Assembly: GCA_030760725.1 (NCBI GenBank)
Contig: JASWHV010000013.1
Span: 40,582,699 to 40,646,698 of the forward strand
DNA: 64,000 nt
DNA from: Neostapfia colusana
Taxonomy: Eukaryota; Streptophyta; Magnoliopsida; Poales; Poaceae
Direction of reading: 5' to 3'
Position numbers and translations under genes: made by a program. Below the pieces are notes generated by a model. That model was not told the DNA's origin, made no database searches, and saw nothing but the letters and a program-made list of their open reading frames with translations. Below, piece by piece: positions 1-10,636 of this stretch; the first letter of the stretch is position 1; every line of letters starts with the position of its first letter.

Positions 1-1350
1 GAGTTTGCACCTCTTTACCCACAAGTTTGTGATTTTGTCACCCGTCGGCGACTGCAGAACCTCCATTATACCAGTACACAACCGTCGGTGTATGGCCAAG
101 AGATCACAAAATAGCCTTTACAAAGGGGCTACTAGATGTATGGACTCACTAAGGTTTCACCAGCAGGCTAGAATCTCCAACTCTCCCACCCGCGGGCCCC
201 CTCTTGTGCCATGCAGTTCCCAGGGCAGTCCTCACTCGACTTCCATTCCCCGTGCCTTCCACAGTCCATGACACTCTAGCAACTTACCTAATTACTCAGC
301 TAAGCCGCACCCATACTTGGCCTTGTGGTGGCACTGTTATCCTGGCATGTGCATGCATGAACCGGTCCTTAGATCTACGGCAAGTAAACCACCATCTCAT
401 GCTACCCCATTCACAAACCCAGTCTTGCCTAGATCTCCCTCCGATCCATGTTCATTAACCTCATCAGTTTTCTCATATCATTACGAGTGCAGTTATCTAG
501 ACACATCTATCTCGCTTCTCAATCCCATGGACTCAGCGAAGCAAAAAGCAAAAACCATACCCGACTCATAAAAACATCCCTGGCGACAAGGGTGGTTTAA
601 CTAAATCTAGTAAACTCCTATAAAAGGGTTTCCCATCATGTTTGACTCAGTACACACACCTTTTCGCAAAACAAAACAGTTTCACCCAAAATGTAGGATC
701 AATATGGTCAAGGAGCACTTGCCTTGTTCTTGCGGTTCCGGTTGTTCTTGGATCCCAAAACCTTGTTGCTGCAGTTCGTCGTAGACAGCTCCCTGAGCTT
801 GTCCTGCTATGTAGGATCACGTGCATACTAGATTCACAGCAATCAATATCATGCACAAACCTTAAACTAGATGCGATTATGCATGCTGTCCTATGATTAG
901 GTTTATTAGATTGGTTTGCACGTGTTCTTGCATGGCTTGCATAGACAGAGGTGTTCGGATCAAAAGTGGACGTGGCAATGATCTTGTCTTTAGATCAACC
1001 TGATAATCAAGTGATCTGTCCACGAGAAGGCTTCTGTTCGAAAGGAATCAAAGAACAGATGCAAAGAAAACACAACGATGTCGTAAGGTGGTTTTGGAGA
1101 CCTACCTTACGTTCTTCTCTGTCTCGAGGTCCTCCTCAGACCGTTGGGGTTTCCTCTGGCGATCTTCCTTGCTGTACTCCGGCGATGGTCTACTCGGCGG
1201 GTTGGGACTTAGGGCTCTAAGTCGTCGGCTCAGGAGTTGGAAAAGAAGTTTGTGGTTTCGGCCAGGGGTTCTGGGTTCTATTTATAATCGGGAAGAGAAG
1301 AGTCCTAATCTGATTGTATCCCGAATATGAGTCCTGTTTGAATCTTACAA
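1..1350 (-). repeat. Truncated LTR remnant of a Tekay-like Ty3 element
   Basis: This stretch is collinear with, but clearly diverged from, the LTRs at 7165-10591 and 16286-19711. The block near 56-150 aligns with about 7888-7985. The block near 690-730, reading 'taggatcaa..tggtcaagga', aligns with about 8540-8575. A minus-strand TATA motif at 1280-1286 sits where those LTRs have theirs. Both ends are missing: the left runs off the window and the right fades around 1350. The short ORFs here are not conserved and I treat it as non-coding. Orientation is inferred from the match to the minus-strand Tekay element. Confidence 0.65.
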
Positions 1351-1389
1351 CTTATCTTTAGTTGATTTGGTGCGGTATCATCGTGGAAT

Positions 1390-2080
1390 TCAGGTCGGTT
1401 TCTGTTCATGTATTTCTACGTGTACAGATTCCAAAATCGCTTCAGAACCTGTCACCTTCGCGGTGATGAGCTCCGGAAGCTCGACGTGTCCACCAGGCCT
1501 GGTCTCTTCCTTTCCGCAGAGACGGGCTCCGCTTGTGCCGTGTGTCAAACGAGCAAGACTTCCCACTTCCTCGGAAGTGAGCTCCGCATGTGCCACATAT
1601 CCTGGCGGTCGGGACCTCCTCTCTTTTCGGAGGTGGCTCCGCGCACATCACGTGTCAAGCAGCGCCAGACTTTCCTTCCTTCTCAGAGATGAGCTCCGAG
1701 GTTAACACGTGTCCAGCAGCGACGGACCTTCTGGAGATAAGCTCCGGTGGTGACACGTGTTCGATAGAACCGGACCTCTCGGAGTTGAGATCCGAGATCG
1801 ACACGTATCCCGAGCGACGGGTCCTCTGATTTTCGCGGTGACTAGCTCCGAAGGTGACATGTGTCCTGCGGAAATGACTTTGCTTCTTCCGCAGAGGCTA
1901 GCTCCGGGGCAACATGTGTCCCACAGGGTCGGACCTCTCCCCTTTTGCGGAGATGAGCCCCGAGCCTGCCACGTAGACTACTTTAGCGGCAGACCTCTCC
2001 CCACTTCGCAGGGATGAGCTCCGAACACGCCACGTGGCCAGCGGGCCGCGGAAGTTGTCTTTGGCGCTCTCTGAGAGCTG
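1390..2080 (+). repeat. Decayed G-box minisatellite
   Basis: About a dozen degenerate units of roughly 55-60 bp. Each has a 'gagctccg' box followed by an ACGTG-type core (cacgtgtcc, cacgtatcc, cacgtggcc) and then 'cggacct'. This is the same module that fills the U3 of the Tat LTRs (for example 2230-2560), but much more diverged, so it is probably an older LTR or spacer copy. Open frames across it come from the GC-rich repeat. The stretch 2081-2196 has no recognisable gene. Confidence 0.6.
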
Positions 2081-2170
2081 GATTCGGCTCTTATTGGCTA
2101 TCCCTCTGATATTTTCCTCTGTTCCTACTTTTCTTAAAATATTTTCTCTTCATTAAATATGAACATATGC

Positions 2171-2193
2171 TGACACCAGAGATGAGGGTGTCA
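2171..2193. other. Perfect 7-bp inverted repeat just outside element A
   Basis: TGACACC and GGTGTCA flank a 9-nt spacer, four bases before the LTR start at 2197. The five bases before the LTR, cacac (2192-2196), are the expected left target-site duplication of A. Its right copy would lie beyond the window, so it cannot be confirmed. Confidence 0.4.
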
Positions 2194-2952
2194 CACTGTC
2201 GGTACCCTCGTGCACAGGGAGAAATGCTTAAGGACCTCGCCCTTCTCTGCAGGGAGAGCTCCGAAGCCGCCACATGTCCATCAGGGCCGGACCTCCCTCT
2301 CCTCAGAGGAGAGCTCCGGACTTGCCACGTGGCCGGCAGAAGCCAGACTTCCCCCTCCGTGGGGGAGCTCCGAAGGCTCCACGTGTCCCGCGGGGCCGGA
2401 CCTCCCTCTTCTCAGAGGAGACCTCCGGGCCCGCCACGTGGCCAACAGAAGCCGGACCTCCCCCCTCCGTGGGGGGAGCTCCAAAGGCTCCACGTATCCT
2501 GCGGGGCCGGACCTCCCTCTCCTCAGAGGAGAGCTCCGGGCCTGCCACGTGGCCAGCAGGACGACGCTGCCTGCCCCCGCGCGGTAGGCAGCATTAAAGA
2601 TGCACCATACCTTGCCCGTACAAGGTATTCAAGGCCCGCGCCTTCCCAAGACGCGGAGACGCGGAGCACGCCTCCGTCAGGTGCCGTTGCACCCAGTCAC
2701 ATCACAGACTGGCGCGCCGTGTCAGAGCCTGCCCGCAAATAAACACAGCAACAAGACATCCCCTGCCACCCCTGCCATCATCAACCACTACGACTAACCT
2801 GCGGCATGGGCAGGGCAGCAGAACAAAGACTCGGAAGCCTTCTCCAGAGACAACTACCGGCATAACTGCAGATACGGTAGTCGGCAGGCAATCTCCCCGG
2901 GACCACCTGTCGGGTCCCGGGCCCCCCCTTGTAAGCCACTCGAGCCTTGGAC

Positions 2953-2959
2953 TATAAAA
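2953..2959 (+). promoter_or_regulatory. TATA box of A 5' LTR
   Basis: TATAAAA in the context 'ggactataaaaggctcggg', conserved in every complete Tat LTR of the window. Equivalent positions are 20413-20419 and 44997-45003 on the + strand, and 22867-22873, 27434-27440, 36751-36757, 42650-42656, 47406-47412, 48056-48062, 52495-52501 and 59394-59400 on the - strand. It should place the RNA start about 30 bases downstream. Confidence 0.8.
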
Positions 2960-3066
2960 GGCTCGGGTAGGCAACGTTAGCAAGGGTTCGGACTCGGTGA
3001 ACTCACACCTTAGACATCACTCATCCTCAAGCTCAGGACTCCGGTTCTGAGAAGCAAGCAATACAA

Positions 3067-3082
3067 TGAGCACATCTGCTCA
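3067..3082 (+). other. Leader RNA hairpin with compensatory changes
   Basis: TGAGCA-CATC-TGCTCA lies downstream of the TATA box, so it should be in the transcribed R/U5 leader. The same position in B (20539-20556) reads GCGAGCT-CCAT-AGCTCGC. Two stem pairs differ by double substitutions that keep pairing (T-A versus C-G, and A-T versus T-A). The E copy (minus strand, near 47282-47302) keeps only the central four pairs, and the left LTR of D (near 27300) is also damaged. Confidence 0.55.
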
Positions 3083-3095
3083 CCGTGGACGCAGG

Positions 3096-3129
3096 GTTTT
3101 ACGCTCCGGCGGCCCGAACCACGTAAAAC
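3096..3129 (+). other. Second leader hairpin, 8-bp stem
   Basis: GTTTTACG (3096-3103) pairs with CGTAAAAC (3122-3129) across an 18-nt loop. The two arms are unchanged in the other LTRs (for example 20569-20602), apart from loop substitutions. It sits in U5 upstream of the PBS, where retroelement leaders often fold for priming or packaging. That role is inference only. Confidence 0.5.
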
Positions 3130-3262
3130 TCGCCTTGTCAAGCTTCTCCCTCACTCGTCCCTAACGCTGAAGCTCTCCGCAAGCGTCTAGCCCCTCCGAA
3201 AAAGAACCTCCGCGGGCTGCCCATAGCAGGTCCGGGGGAAGTGTCGACCACACACTTCGACA

Positions 3263-3280
3263 TTTGGCGCGCCAGGAAGG
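3263..3280 (+). other. Primer binding site of A
   Basis: TTTGGCGCGCCAGGAAGG follows the LTR end immediately. TGG begins the presumed complement of a tRNA 3' CCA end. The same motif with GGTAGGGGG is found next to the LTRs of B, C, D and G. I cannot name the tRNA with certainty. Confidence 0.7.
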
Positions 3281-3318
3281 GGGCTTTTCCCTTGCGCGAC
3301 GAGCTTTTGCCGACGAAG

Positions 3319-5010
3319 ATGACCAAGCTTCCTTCAGCGGCAAGCTCTCCTCCCCCACGTTCATGGCGGACCGTGACTAGCGGGGACTACGTCTCGACAC
3401 ACTCTGGATGGAGTGTGTCAGCGCAAGCTGGAAGCCAGCAGCCGACTCTGGCAGCACCTACTCCGGCGACACAGGCTCCAGCGAGCGTGAGGTCCTCTGC
3501 AGCGCTGAGCGTCCCACACAGGGGCGCGCTAGCTGCAGCAAGAGCGCTACTGCACAATCCGCCTGCTGGGGACGCGCCGCGGTCAGCAACCAAGCAGTGG
3601 ATTCGCGGGGTAGACCGTCTCGTCGTCGCCGCCGCAAACACTCGACTTCGGCGGGGACGACACTCCGGCCAACCGGCTGTGTTGCTGACACGCATGCCAG
3701 CGGTTGACGGGCAGACGGCGGATTCCAGCTCCACCAGGCTCCCATCGACGGACCTGAGGACAGAGCTGGAACGATGCCACTTAGGCCAAGATGCCCGAGT
3801 GTTCCTCGAGCGACGACGTGAAAGGCGTCGCAGCCAAGAGGCCGGCGACAGCATGACGTCTGCCTCGACCCTGCCTGAGGCGCAGACTTTCGCCACGTGA
3901 TCTCTGCCCCAGGCATACGCCACGCAGTATATGCCACAGCCATATGCCCTGCAAACGGCACCCCCGGTCTATGGCACAGCCTTGCCCATACCGGGGTACA
4001 CTGTGCCAGCAGCGAACCAAGCGTTCGCGGCACCAACGCCTGCGGCAACAGGAGCAGGATGTGCGGCCCTGGTGCCCCACCTTCGCTTCGCGAGGTGGCC
4101 GCGCAAGTTTTGGCCGCACCTGCCCAAGAAGTACGACGGTAGCGTCAGCCCGGCGGAGTTCCTCCAGATCTACTCCACCGCCGTCCTTGCTGCAGGAGGG
4201 GACGAGGCTGTCATGGCCAACTACTTCCCCGTCGCCTTGACCGGCCCAGCCCGGTCTTGGCTCATGAACCTCCCCCAGGGTTCCATAACCTCTTGGGGAG
4301 AGCTATGCCGGCAGTTCACCGCCAACTTCAGCAGCTCCTACACCCGGCCTGGCACGGAGCTCGACCTCCACGCCATCCAGCAACAACCTGGAGAGACGCT
4401 ACGCTCCTTCATCCAGCGGTTCTCCCAGGTACGCAACACCATCCCGCACATTCAAAGTGCTTCTGTGGTTTTGGCGTTCCGGCAGGGTGTCCGGGACGAA
4501 AAGATGCTTGAAAAGCTCGTGACCAGAGAGGTTCGCGACGTCTCGGAGCTCTTCAGCCTGGCGGACAAATGCGCCAGGGCAGCAGAGGGGCAGAACTGGC
4601 ACTCTCTGCCAGCCTATGAGTCAGGAGGACAGCTAGGATCTGGCGCTGCTTCCTATGGAGACAGCAAGAAGACCAAGAATCAGGGCGGTGACAAGATGAA
4701 GCCACCGGCCGCGGCTCCCGTTGCCGCAGCAGCGGCACCCAGTGGTGCTCGGGGGCCGCGCCCCGACAAAAGGCAGCGACAGTCACCGGCTCCAGATGGT
4801 GACCAAGGCGAGCTATGCCCCGTGCATGGCACCAGCCAGCATACTGCTGCCGAGTGCTGGGACATCCAGAGGCTCGCAGAGCGCTTCCACAAAGAGAGGC
4901 AGCTACGTGCTGATGCTCCGCTCTTCCGTCAAAGGGAGGGCAAGCAGAAGGTCGATGTCTCAGTCAGCGTCGGCCACCAGGTGGGGTTTCAGGAGCTCAG
5001 CGCGTCATAA
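3319..5010 (+). pseudogene. gag: gag of A (one stop, one frameshift)
   Basis: Gag would form the element's cytoplasmic capsid. The frame opens with ATG at 3319 (MTKLPSA, shared by the B, C and D copies). A low-complexity Pro/Ala-rich N-terminal half is followed by a Retrotrans_gag-type capsid region (codons about 260-420: PAEFLQIYSTAV, PARSWLMNLPQG, RSFIQRFSQVRNTIPHIQ). A zinc-binding-like CPVHGTSQHTAAEC is near codon 500. A TGA at 3898-3900 interrupts it where B has CGA, a C-to-T change in a CpG. Near 4996 one C is missing compared with G's gag (gagctcag for gagcctcag), which shifts the frame so that it ends at 5010. The reading otherwise runs to about 5070. No protease or RT follows, as in G. 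Confidence 0.9.
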
Positions 5011-5190
5011 AGACGGTGCACAACGGTGTGGACTCCAGCTCCGGTGATGACGAGCCGGGACAGTAGCCGACTAAGGCTGCCCCGAAAAGTCAGTGGAGAC
5101 TGCACTGTTGCGATATCAACCTTGGAGAACCTCCAAGTAGATGCAGAAGCCCAAGCACCAGCCCCGACTGTGCAGAACCAGGCCAGCTCC

Positions 5191-5631
5191 ACCCGAGTGC
5201 ACGTCTTTGTGCCTCGGCCTTACCTCCTGGGGGCTGCCCAGGGTCTGTCAACCTCTTGGCGGCCTTGGCCAAAAGGGGAAAGACGACTTGGGTCTCCCAA
5301 GAAGAGTCCGGGTCCTCCTACCTCTTGACGGCCTTGGCCAGAAGGGGAGGGTATCCCGGGCTCCCAGGAGAAGCCATGCAGGACCCGCTCCAGCGTGAAG
5401 ATAACGACCTCACCCGAGTGCACGTCTTTGTGCCTCGACCTTACCTCCTGGGGGCCGCCCAGGGTCTGTCAACCTCTTGACGGCCTTAGGCAGAAGGGGA
5501 AAGACGCCTTGGGTCTCCCAAGAAGAGTCCGGGTCCTCCTACCCCTTGGGTCTTAGCCAGAAGGGGAGAGTACCCCGGGGCTCCCGGGAGAAGCCGCGCA
5601 GGACTCGCTCCAGCGTGAAGATAACGACCTC
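5191..5631 (+). repeat. 221-bp tandem duplication in A between gag and the integrase tail
   Basis: The unit beginning 'acccgagtgcacgtctttg' at 5191 recurs at 5412, each ending 'gaagataacgacctc'. The two copies differ at scattered positions. The homologous minus-strand region of G (about 57130-57270) has a single related unit, so the duplication is specific to A. No open frame is conserved in it. Confidence 0.85.
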
Positions 5632-5900
5632 GTCGACGAGGCCCTGCTGCAGGTGACACCCCACAACGCACGGCCTCGGCTGGTGCTCTAGCACTACCGC
5701 CAAAGGACCAAGCGCGTCAGGGACCTGCAAGAAGGCAACCAGGTGCTGCGGCACACACTTTCCCGCGAAGGACCTATAAACGCTCCCCCAGCCGGGAAGG
5801 TCCCTTCCGAGTCACGAAAGTTGCCATCCCAGGTACACATGCCTTTCAACCAAGATGGGACTCGTTCCCGAACCTTTGGAGCATGGAATATCACAGTAAG
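5626..5900 (+). pseudogene. Integrase C-terminal remnant of A
   Basis: Translation from GACCTCGTCGACGAG gives DLVDEALL, then YRQRTKRVRDLQEG and TLSREG. This parallels the integrase tail of H (EIDLVDEV, RELQEGDLVLRR, LSREGAH). A TAG at about 5692 and later frame breaks disable it. Everything upstream of the tail (protease, RT, RNase H, integrase zinc finger and DDE core) is missing. G has the same architecture, so the deletion predates at least one transposition. Confidence 0.75.
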
Positions 5901-7086
5901 TTCTGCCTTCTGAGCATTTGTAGAACAGGGCCATACCCTTCTGTAATAAATCCCATAGAGTCCAGGAACAACGCTCGGAGCAGCTAAGTCTCAGGGGACG
6001 GTCCAAGACTACGTCCAGCTTGGCCTGGTTCCGACCCTAAGCGCGTAGAGTCTTGCTTCCCTTCTTAATGGGGCGGGTTGTTGCCTCCATGTACAGCCTG
6101 CTTTCCTACTATGGGCATTTACACTGAAACATGTTCTACCTCGCTCTCTCTCATGTGCTCATTTAAATTACACATTAATTTTTATGACCGCACTTTCTAT
6201 GTATGCTCACTGTACGTTTAGCTCCCCTTAACCCGCGCTCATCCATAGTCCGTATTTGCTATCCTACCGAAGGCGGTTGCGCTTGAGGCACCTGCCGACG
6301 GCCAGGGGCCCTCTCGGACCTCCCCCAGTCAGGTGTTGCGATGCCAGTTGGTCACCTCCAGGAAAGGCCTGCGCCGTGCATGGGGGGTCCAGGGTGCGTA
6401 TCCCGCTTAGCCGGCTCTGTACCCAAAGCGTGCGCACCCTACCCACTGGAGGTCCAGGGGAGTACAACCGCTTTGCCTGGTTCCGTACCCAAAGCCTGTG
6501 CACTCTGCTTCCCTGGCATACAGTCCGGTACTAGGGGCTGGACGATCGTACCCAGACCTTGGAGGGAGCCGGAGCCCCGGTGCCTCGCGCACAGAATTGC
6601 CCATGCCCCGTATACCAGACTAGGACCGTAAGCCGAATAAGACTAAGAGACGGGGAGGGGAGGACCCCCCCGAGGAGAATTACGTTTCCTCTACCTGTGT
6701 GTAGGACCTCCAGGTTATAGCTACGGGGGCTGCATGAGGTGGGGGGCAATAAGCTATCGACTACTCCAGCGCCGGACCGGAGGATCCTGGTTTGGCCCTT
6801 TAACAGGGACGAGGCCTGAAGGCACCACGTGTCCAGCGGGGCCGGAGCCCCGCCTCCTCAGTGGGGGGGGGGGCTCCGGACCCGCCACGTGGCCAGCAGA
6901 AGCCGGACCTCCCCCTCCGAGGGGAGGGCTCTGAAGGCTCCACGCGTCCCAGGGGGCCGGACGTCCCTCACCTCAGAAGGGAGCTCCAGGCCCGCCACGT
7001 GGCCGGCAGATCCGGACCTCCCCATCATCATGGGGCGAGCTCCGGAGACCTCCGGGGCCCTTAATACAATAAGGACCCGTGGAGGG
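5901..7086 (+). other. 3' noncoding spacer of A
   Basis: It contains the block conserved between pol and the antisense gene in all full copies (5940-6060; equivalents at about 32350-32440, 38220-38310, 56690-56790 and 62130-62250). A region matching the reverse complement of F's spacer follows, and then a spacer copy of the G-box minisatellite (about 6815-7040). There is no conserved coding frame. B interrupts it after 7086. Confidence 0.7.
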
Positions 7087-7164
7087 TGTCGGTACCTGAG
7101 ATATGGGGTACCCCCGCGCACAGGGGAAAATGCCTGAGGAACTCGCCCTTCTCCACAGGGAGAG
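7087..7164 (+). repeat. 5' LTR of B, first 78 bp
   Basis: TGTCGGTACCTGAGATATGG matches the starts of the other B/C/D-type LTRs. The LTR is broken after 'cagggagag' by the Tekay element and resumes at 19717. The two pieces sum to the length of B's 3' LTR. Confidence 0.92.
7160..7164. other. Left target-site duplication of the Tekay element (gagag)
   Basis: Identical to 19712-19716. Together they define the integration of 7165-19711 into B's LTR. Confidence 0.95.
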
Positions 7165-10100
7165 TGTCACACCCGGTTTTTCCGAAGAACAACCAAGTGA
7201 ATAACACATGTATGCCAGGATCATTTTCTCATACATGTGATGACAAATAGTGAAGCATCATTTATTACAAGCCAGGTGTCTAATATAATTAAGTCTTACA
7301 TAGCAAATGTCTCGATGGACAATAGTAAGTTCATCACAAGTAAATAAACTAGCAGCGGAATATTATTCTTTAGGGCTCCATCACAGGCGTTGCCCGGGGG
7401 TCTCCATGAACCTAGAAACCTTCTTCGGGTCCAAAGTCTTGGTCATTATACACCACCTCATTGTCTTGACCTGAGCAGCAATATAAACCAACAAATATGT
7501 AAGGTTGAGTACCAAGGGTACTCAGCAAGTGTGGGAAAATTATATCATGCATGGCTAGAACAAGGAGAGGTTGAACTCATGGTTAAAGCACTATGCAATT
7601 AATTCCTATCACCTTAGCTTTTTAAGCACCTACATTACTACATAGATGAAATGGTCCCAAGCTCCCATACCCTCATCATAATCAAATAACCATAACATCA
7701 TTTCTGATGTTAAGCTCCGCGCTTAACATTCACAACTTCTAAAACCATCAATCCTCTAATCATGAATAAGTCCAAGCCGCTCTTGACCGTGAGCACGGCT
7801 GTCATGACAGTTTTGACTCTGCAGAGTTTGTACCACTGTACCCACATGTAGTAATTTCATCCCCCGTTGCCGGGTGGACTAAAAGAACCTCCATTATGCC
7901 AGTGGCTACGAACCACATTCACACTTCCCAGGTGTGTAGCCAGGAGATCACTACGAAGCCTTTACAAAGGGATTCCCGACGAGCGTGGGCCCACTGAGGT
8001 TTCACCCCTAACAGCATACAAGAGGCTCCTACCCCGCTGCAGTGGCCCCCTCTTGAGCCTTGCGGTTCATATGGTAGTCCAGCTGACACCTATTCCCCGC
8101 ACCATCCAACACACCCATACTACGCCGGGGATACACCTAATTAATTGGCCAAGCTGCCCCATCTCAGCATGTGGTTGGCACTGTAAAGCCAGGTTACATG
8201 CTCCATGAACCGGTCCTTAGGATCCAGGCAAGTACTAAACACAAACCCGAGTCTCGTGCACCCAGCACACAACCAAAACATCCAACTTGCCTTGATCCCT
8301 ACCTCTTCATAACTCATAATATCTCATTCAAGAGTATGGTAAAAATAAATTGATGATCTCATATCCCAAATATCCCATTCTAAGCATGGATAAGCATATG
8401 CATAATAATAAATGACATGATAAAATAAATCCCAACCCAAGCTACAAGGAAACAAGGTGATGCAATTCTAGGGAAACTTCCTAGCATGGGTTTCATATTT
8501 AATTTGACAATGCAAATAATTCTATCTACACATCCTAGCATAGGATCAAAGTGGTCAAGGACACTTGCCTCCTTCTTGCTGCTCTTGAAATGGGTAGTCC
8601 TGGTCTTGGAAAGGAATAACTTGCTCTTGAGCAGGTTCTACATCATACCATCACACATAGCAAAAGAAAAACAACAATCATAGAACATAGTTCACACTTC
8701 TACTTCATACAAACCACACATTCACATTTATGAAAGTTCTTTACCATTATATGTGTTGTGGTTACTTTATGTGTGTTGAGTTGTGGCTTGCATGCACTTT
8801 TAACCATGTGTATATGATTCCTACTTTTGTGTCCACATTTATACTTACATACTATATATATGAGTTTCTAATAAATTTCTTATATTCAACTACTACACCT
8901 TTTCACTACCAAGTGTGTATGAAAAGTATTTTTCTTCCCCATGTGCCTTCATAATTTCTACCAACCCTAAACTGAACTCTTTGGATTTAAAAAACTCCAT
9001 TTATCATTTACTAGTTGCTATATTTTCAGATTTATATTCCTATGCATAATTGTGTATTTTATTATGAAATTAGTAATACACATCATCTAAACAGAATAGG
9101 TTCTGGTCCTAAATAATTTAATAACATATTTTGACCTTTGCCTCTGATGTAAACTATTTCATAATTATTTTCCCTATTTTCTAAAACTATTTATTACTTA
9201 AAAATGTGTCCCTAATTGTGAATAATAAATTAAACAGATTCAATTCAGTTCAAAATATGTTTTTATCTCACTCCAAAATTTCCTAAACACTGAGAAAGTC
9301 TTTAACTTAATTTTGACAATATGTTTGTCCCACTTTTTAATTTTTTAAACACTAGTTACATATTCAATTTCCTAAATTAAATACTAAACAGGACTAAAAA
9401 AAATAAACTCACCCCACTACAGGGTCTATAATACTATTTTCAAAATTTCCAGGGGTCTAGCTACACTTATCAGAGGTGTTTTTCCTAATTTTTATTAAGT
9501 CCAGGGGCTAAAACTGATTTTTAAATGAATTTACATGATTTTCTGGAGTTCCAGGGGCTAGATCAGAAGTTTCCGGGGCTAGCTCTTATTTCCCGAGAAC
9601 CCCAGGGGGTAGCACGTAATATTTCCAGTCTTTATTACGCGGGGCTGACGTGGACCGTCCGATTTTAAACCGACGACCGAGATTATAACATCGAACCAGT
9701 ACGCGGGGGTTTAAACCCTACCGTGCGATTTAAAATAAACGGCGCACAAGCGGCCACGTCGCTCTGATCGAGCGCGGGCGGCTCTGCCGGCGGCGCACGG
9801 CGGCTGGAAGCGGCGATCTCGCCAGAAACTTTCGGATCCTCGAGAATTCTGCCTAGAACTATGATCTTATGGCATAGATCGGTAGAGGGGAGGTCGGGGA
9901 TCTCACCTCGGGGGTTTTCTTGAGCTCGGAGGTCCTGGGAGGTGATCGGCGGCGAGGTCCGACGCAAAACCACGACGAAGCTCGTCGGCGCTGTGTTTAC
10001 ACCGCAAGTCACCGAGTTTTCTGCACCTGCAAGGTTCCCCGGAGGCGGTGGATCAAGACCAGCGAGTTAGATCGGAGTTTCCGAGCTTAGATCGGCCGGA

Positions 10101-10591
10101 ATTCACCGGAGAAGTCTCGGTTCTCACCGGAGTAAAAATCAGCGATCGCGTGGGAAAAACAGAACGGGGCCGGGGTTTTTATAGACGGGAGAGGGCGGCG
10201 GGGTGGTTTAGATCATGTCCGTTTCCTCCTCGAGCGAAATTCGGCTGTGATCCGCAGCAGTTCCGATCGGTTTGGATTCGGTGAGAGAGAGCCCGGCGCG
10301 GCGCGAGGTGGAAGACGAAGCCCAGGTGGGTCCCGCCTGTCAGCGTGAGAAAACGCGGGCGCGCGGCTGCGGGCTGGCGCGGGGTAAGTTGGGCTGGCTG
10401 GTGGGTTTCGGCCCACAGGCCGGTTTTTTTCTGTTTTCTCTTTTTCTTTTTCCATTTCTTTTCTGATTTGAGTTTAATTTGAATTCCAGTTTGAATTTGA
10501 ATTTTTGCAAAACATGCAACACGTCCAAAAAATTTTAAATTCCCCTCTTAACATGATTTAAGGTTTTGAATCAAAATTTTGGGGTGTTACA
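7165..10591 (-). repeat. 3' LTR of the Tekay element
   Basis: 3427 bp, near-identical to 16286-19711. The end nearest pol is GC-rich with a minus-strand TATA motif at about 10176-10183. The body (about 8300-9600) is AT-rich. Short open frames such as 7390-7602 occur in both LTRs but look non-coding. Confidence 0.93.
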
Positions 10592-10610
10592 GCTCTACCC
10601 CCCTTAAAAG
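10592..10610 (-). other. Polypurine tract of the Tekay element
   Basis: On the minus strand this reads CTTTTAAGGGGGGTAGAGC immediately before the 3' LTR, the expected site for plus-strand DNA priming. Confidence 0.65.
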
Positions 10611-10636
10611 AAATCTCGTCCTCGAGATTGGTGTTT

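Larger units (their letters stand above)
2197..3262 (+). repeat. 5' LTR of element A
   Basis: The LTR is 1066 bp, starts TGTCGGTACC and ends TTCGACA. U3 holds a G-box minisatellite (about 2230-2565) of alternating cacgtgtcc and ccacgtggcc units. The promoter TATA (TATAAAA) is at 2953-2959. The R/U5 part carries two hairpins (3067-3082 and 3096-3129). The last 21 bases form an imperfect hairpin, TGTCGA...TCGACA. A PBS-like sequence follows directly. This LTR is the most diverged of the complete Tat LTRs here, in line with A being the oldest. Confidence 0.9.

Noticed and set aside
3263..3280. Naming the primer tRNA of the Tat family
   Set aside because: The PBS is clear but the matching tRNA cannot be decided without a tRNA set from the host.
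7390..7602. Short open frame repeated at 16511-16723
   Set aside because: It lies in both LTRs of the Tekay element; it is conserved only because the LTRs are near-identical.
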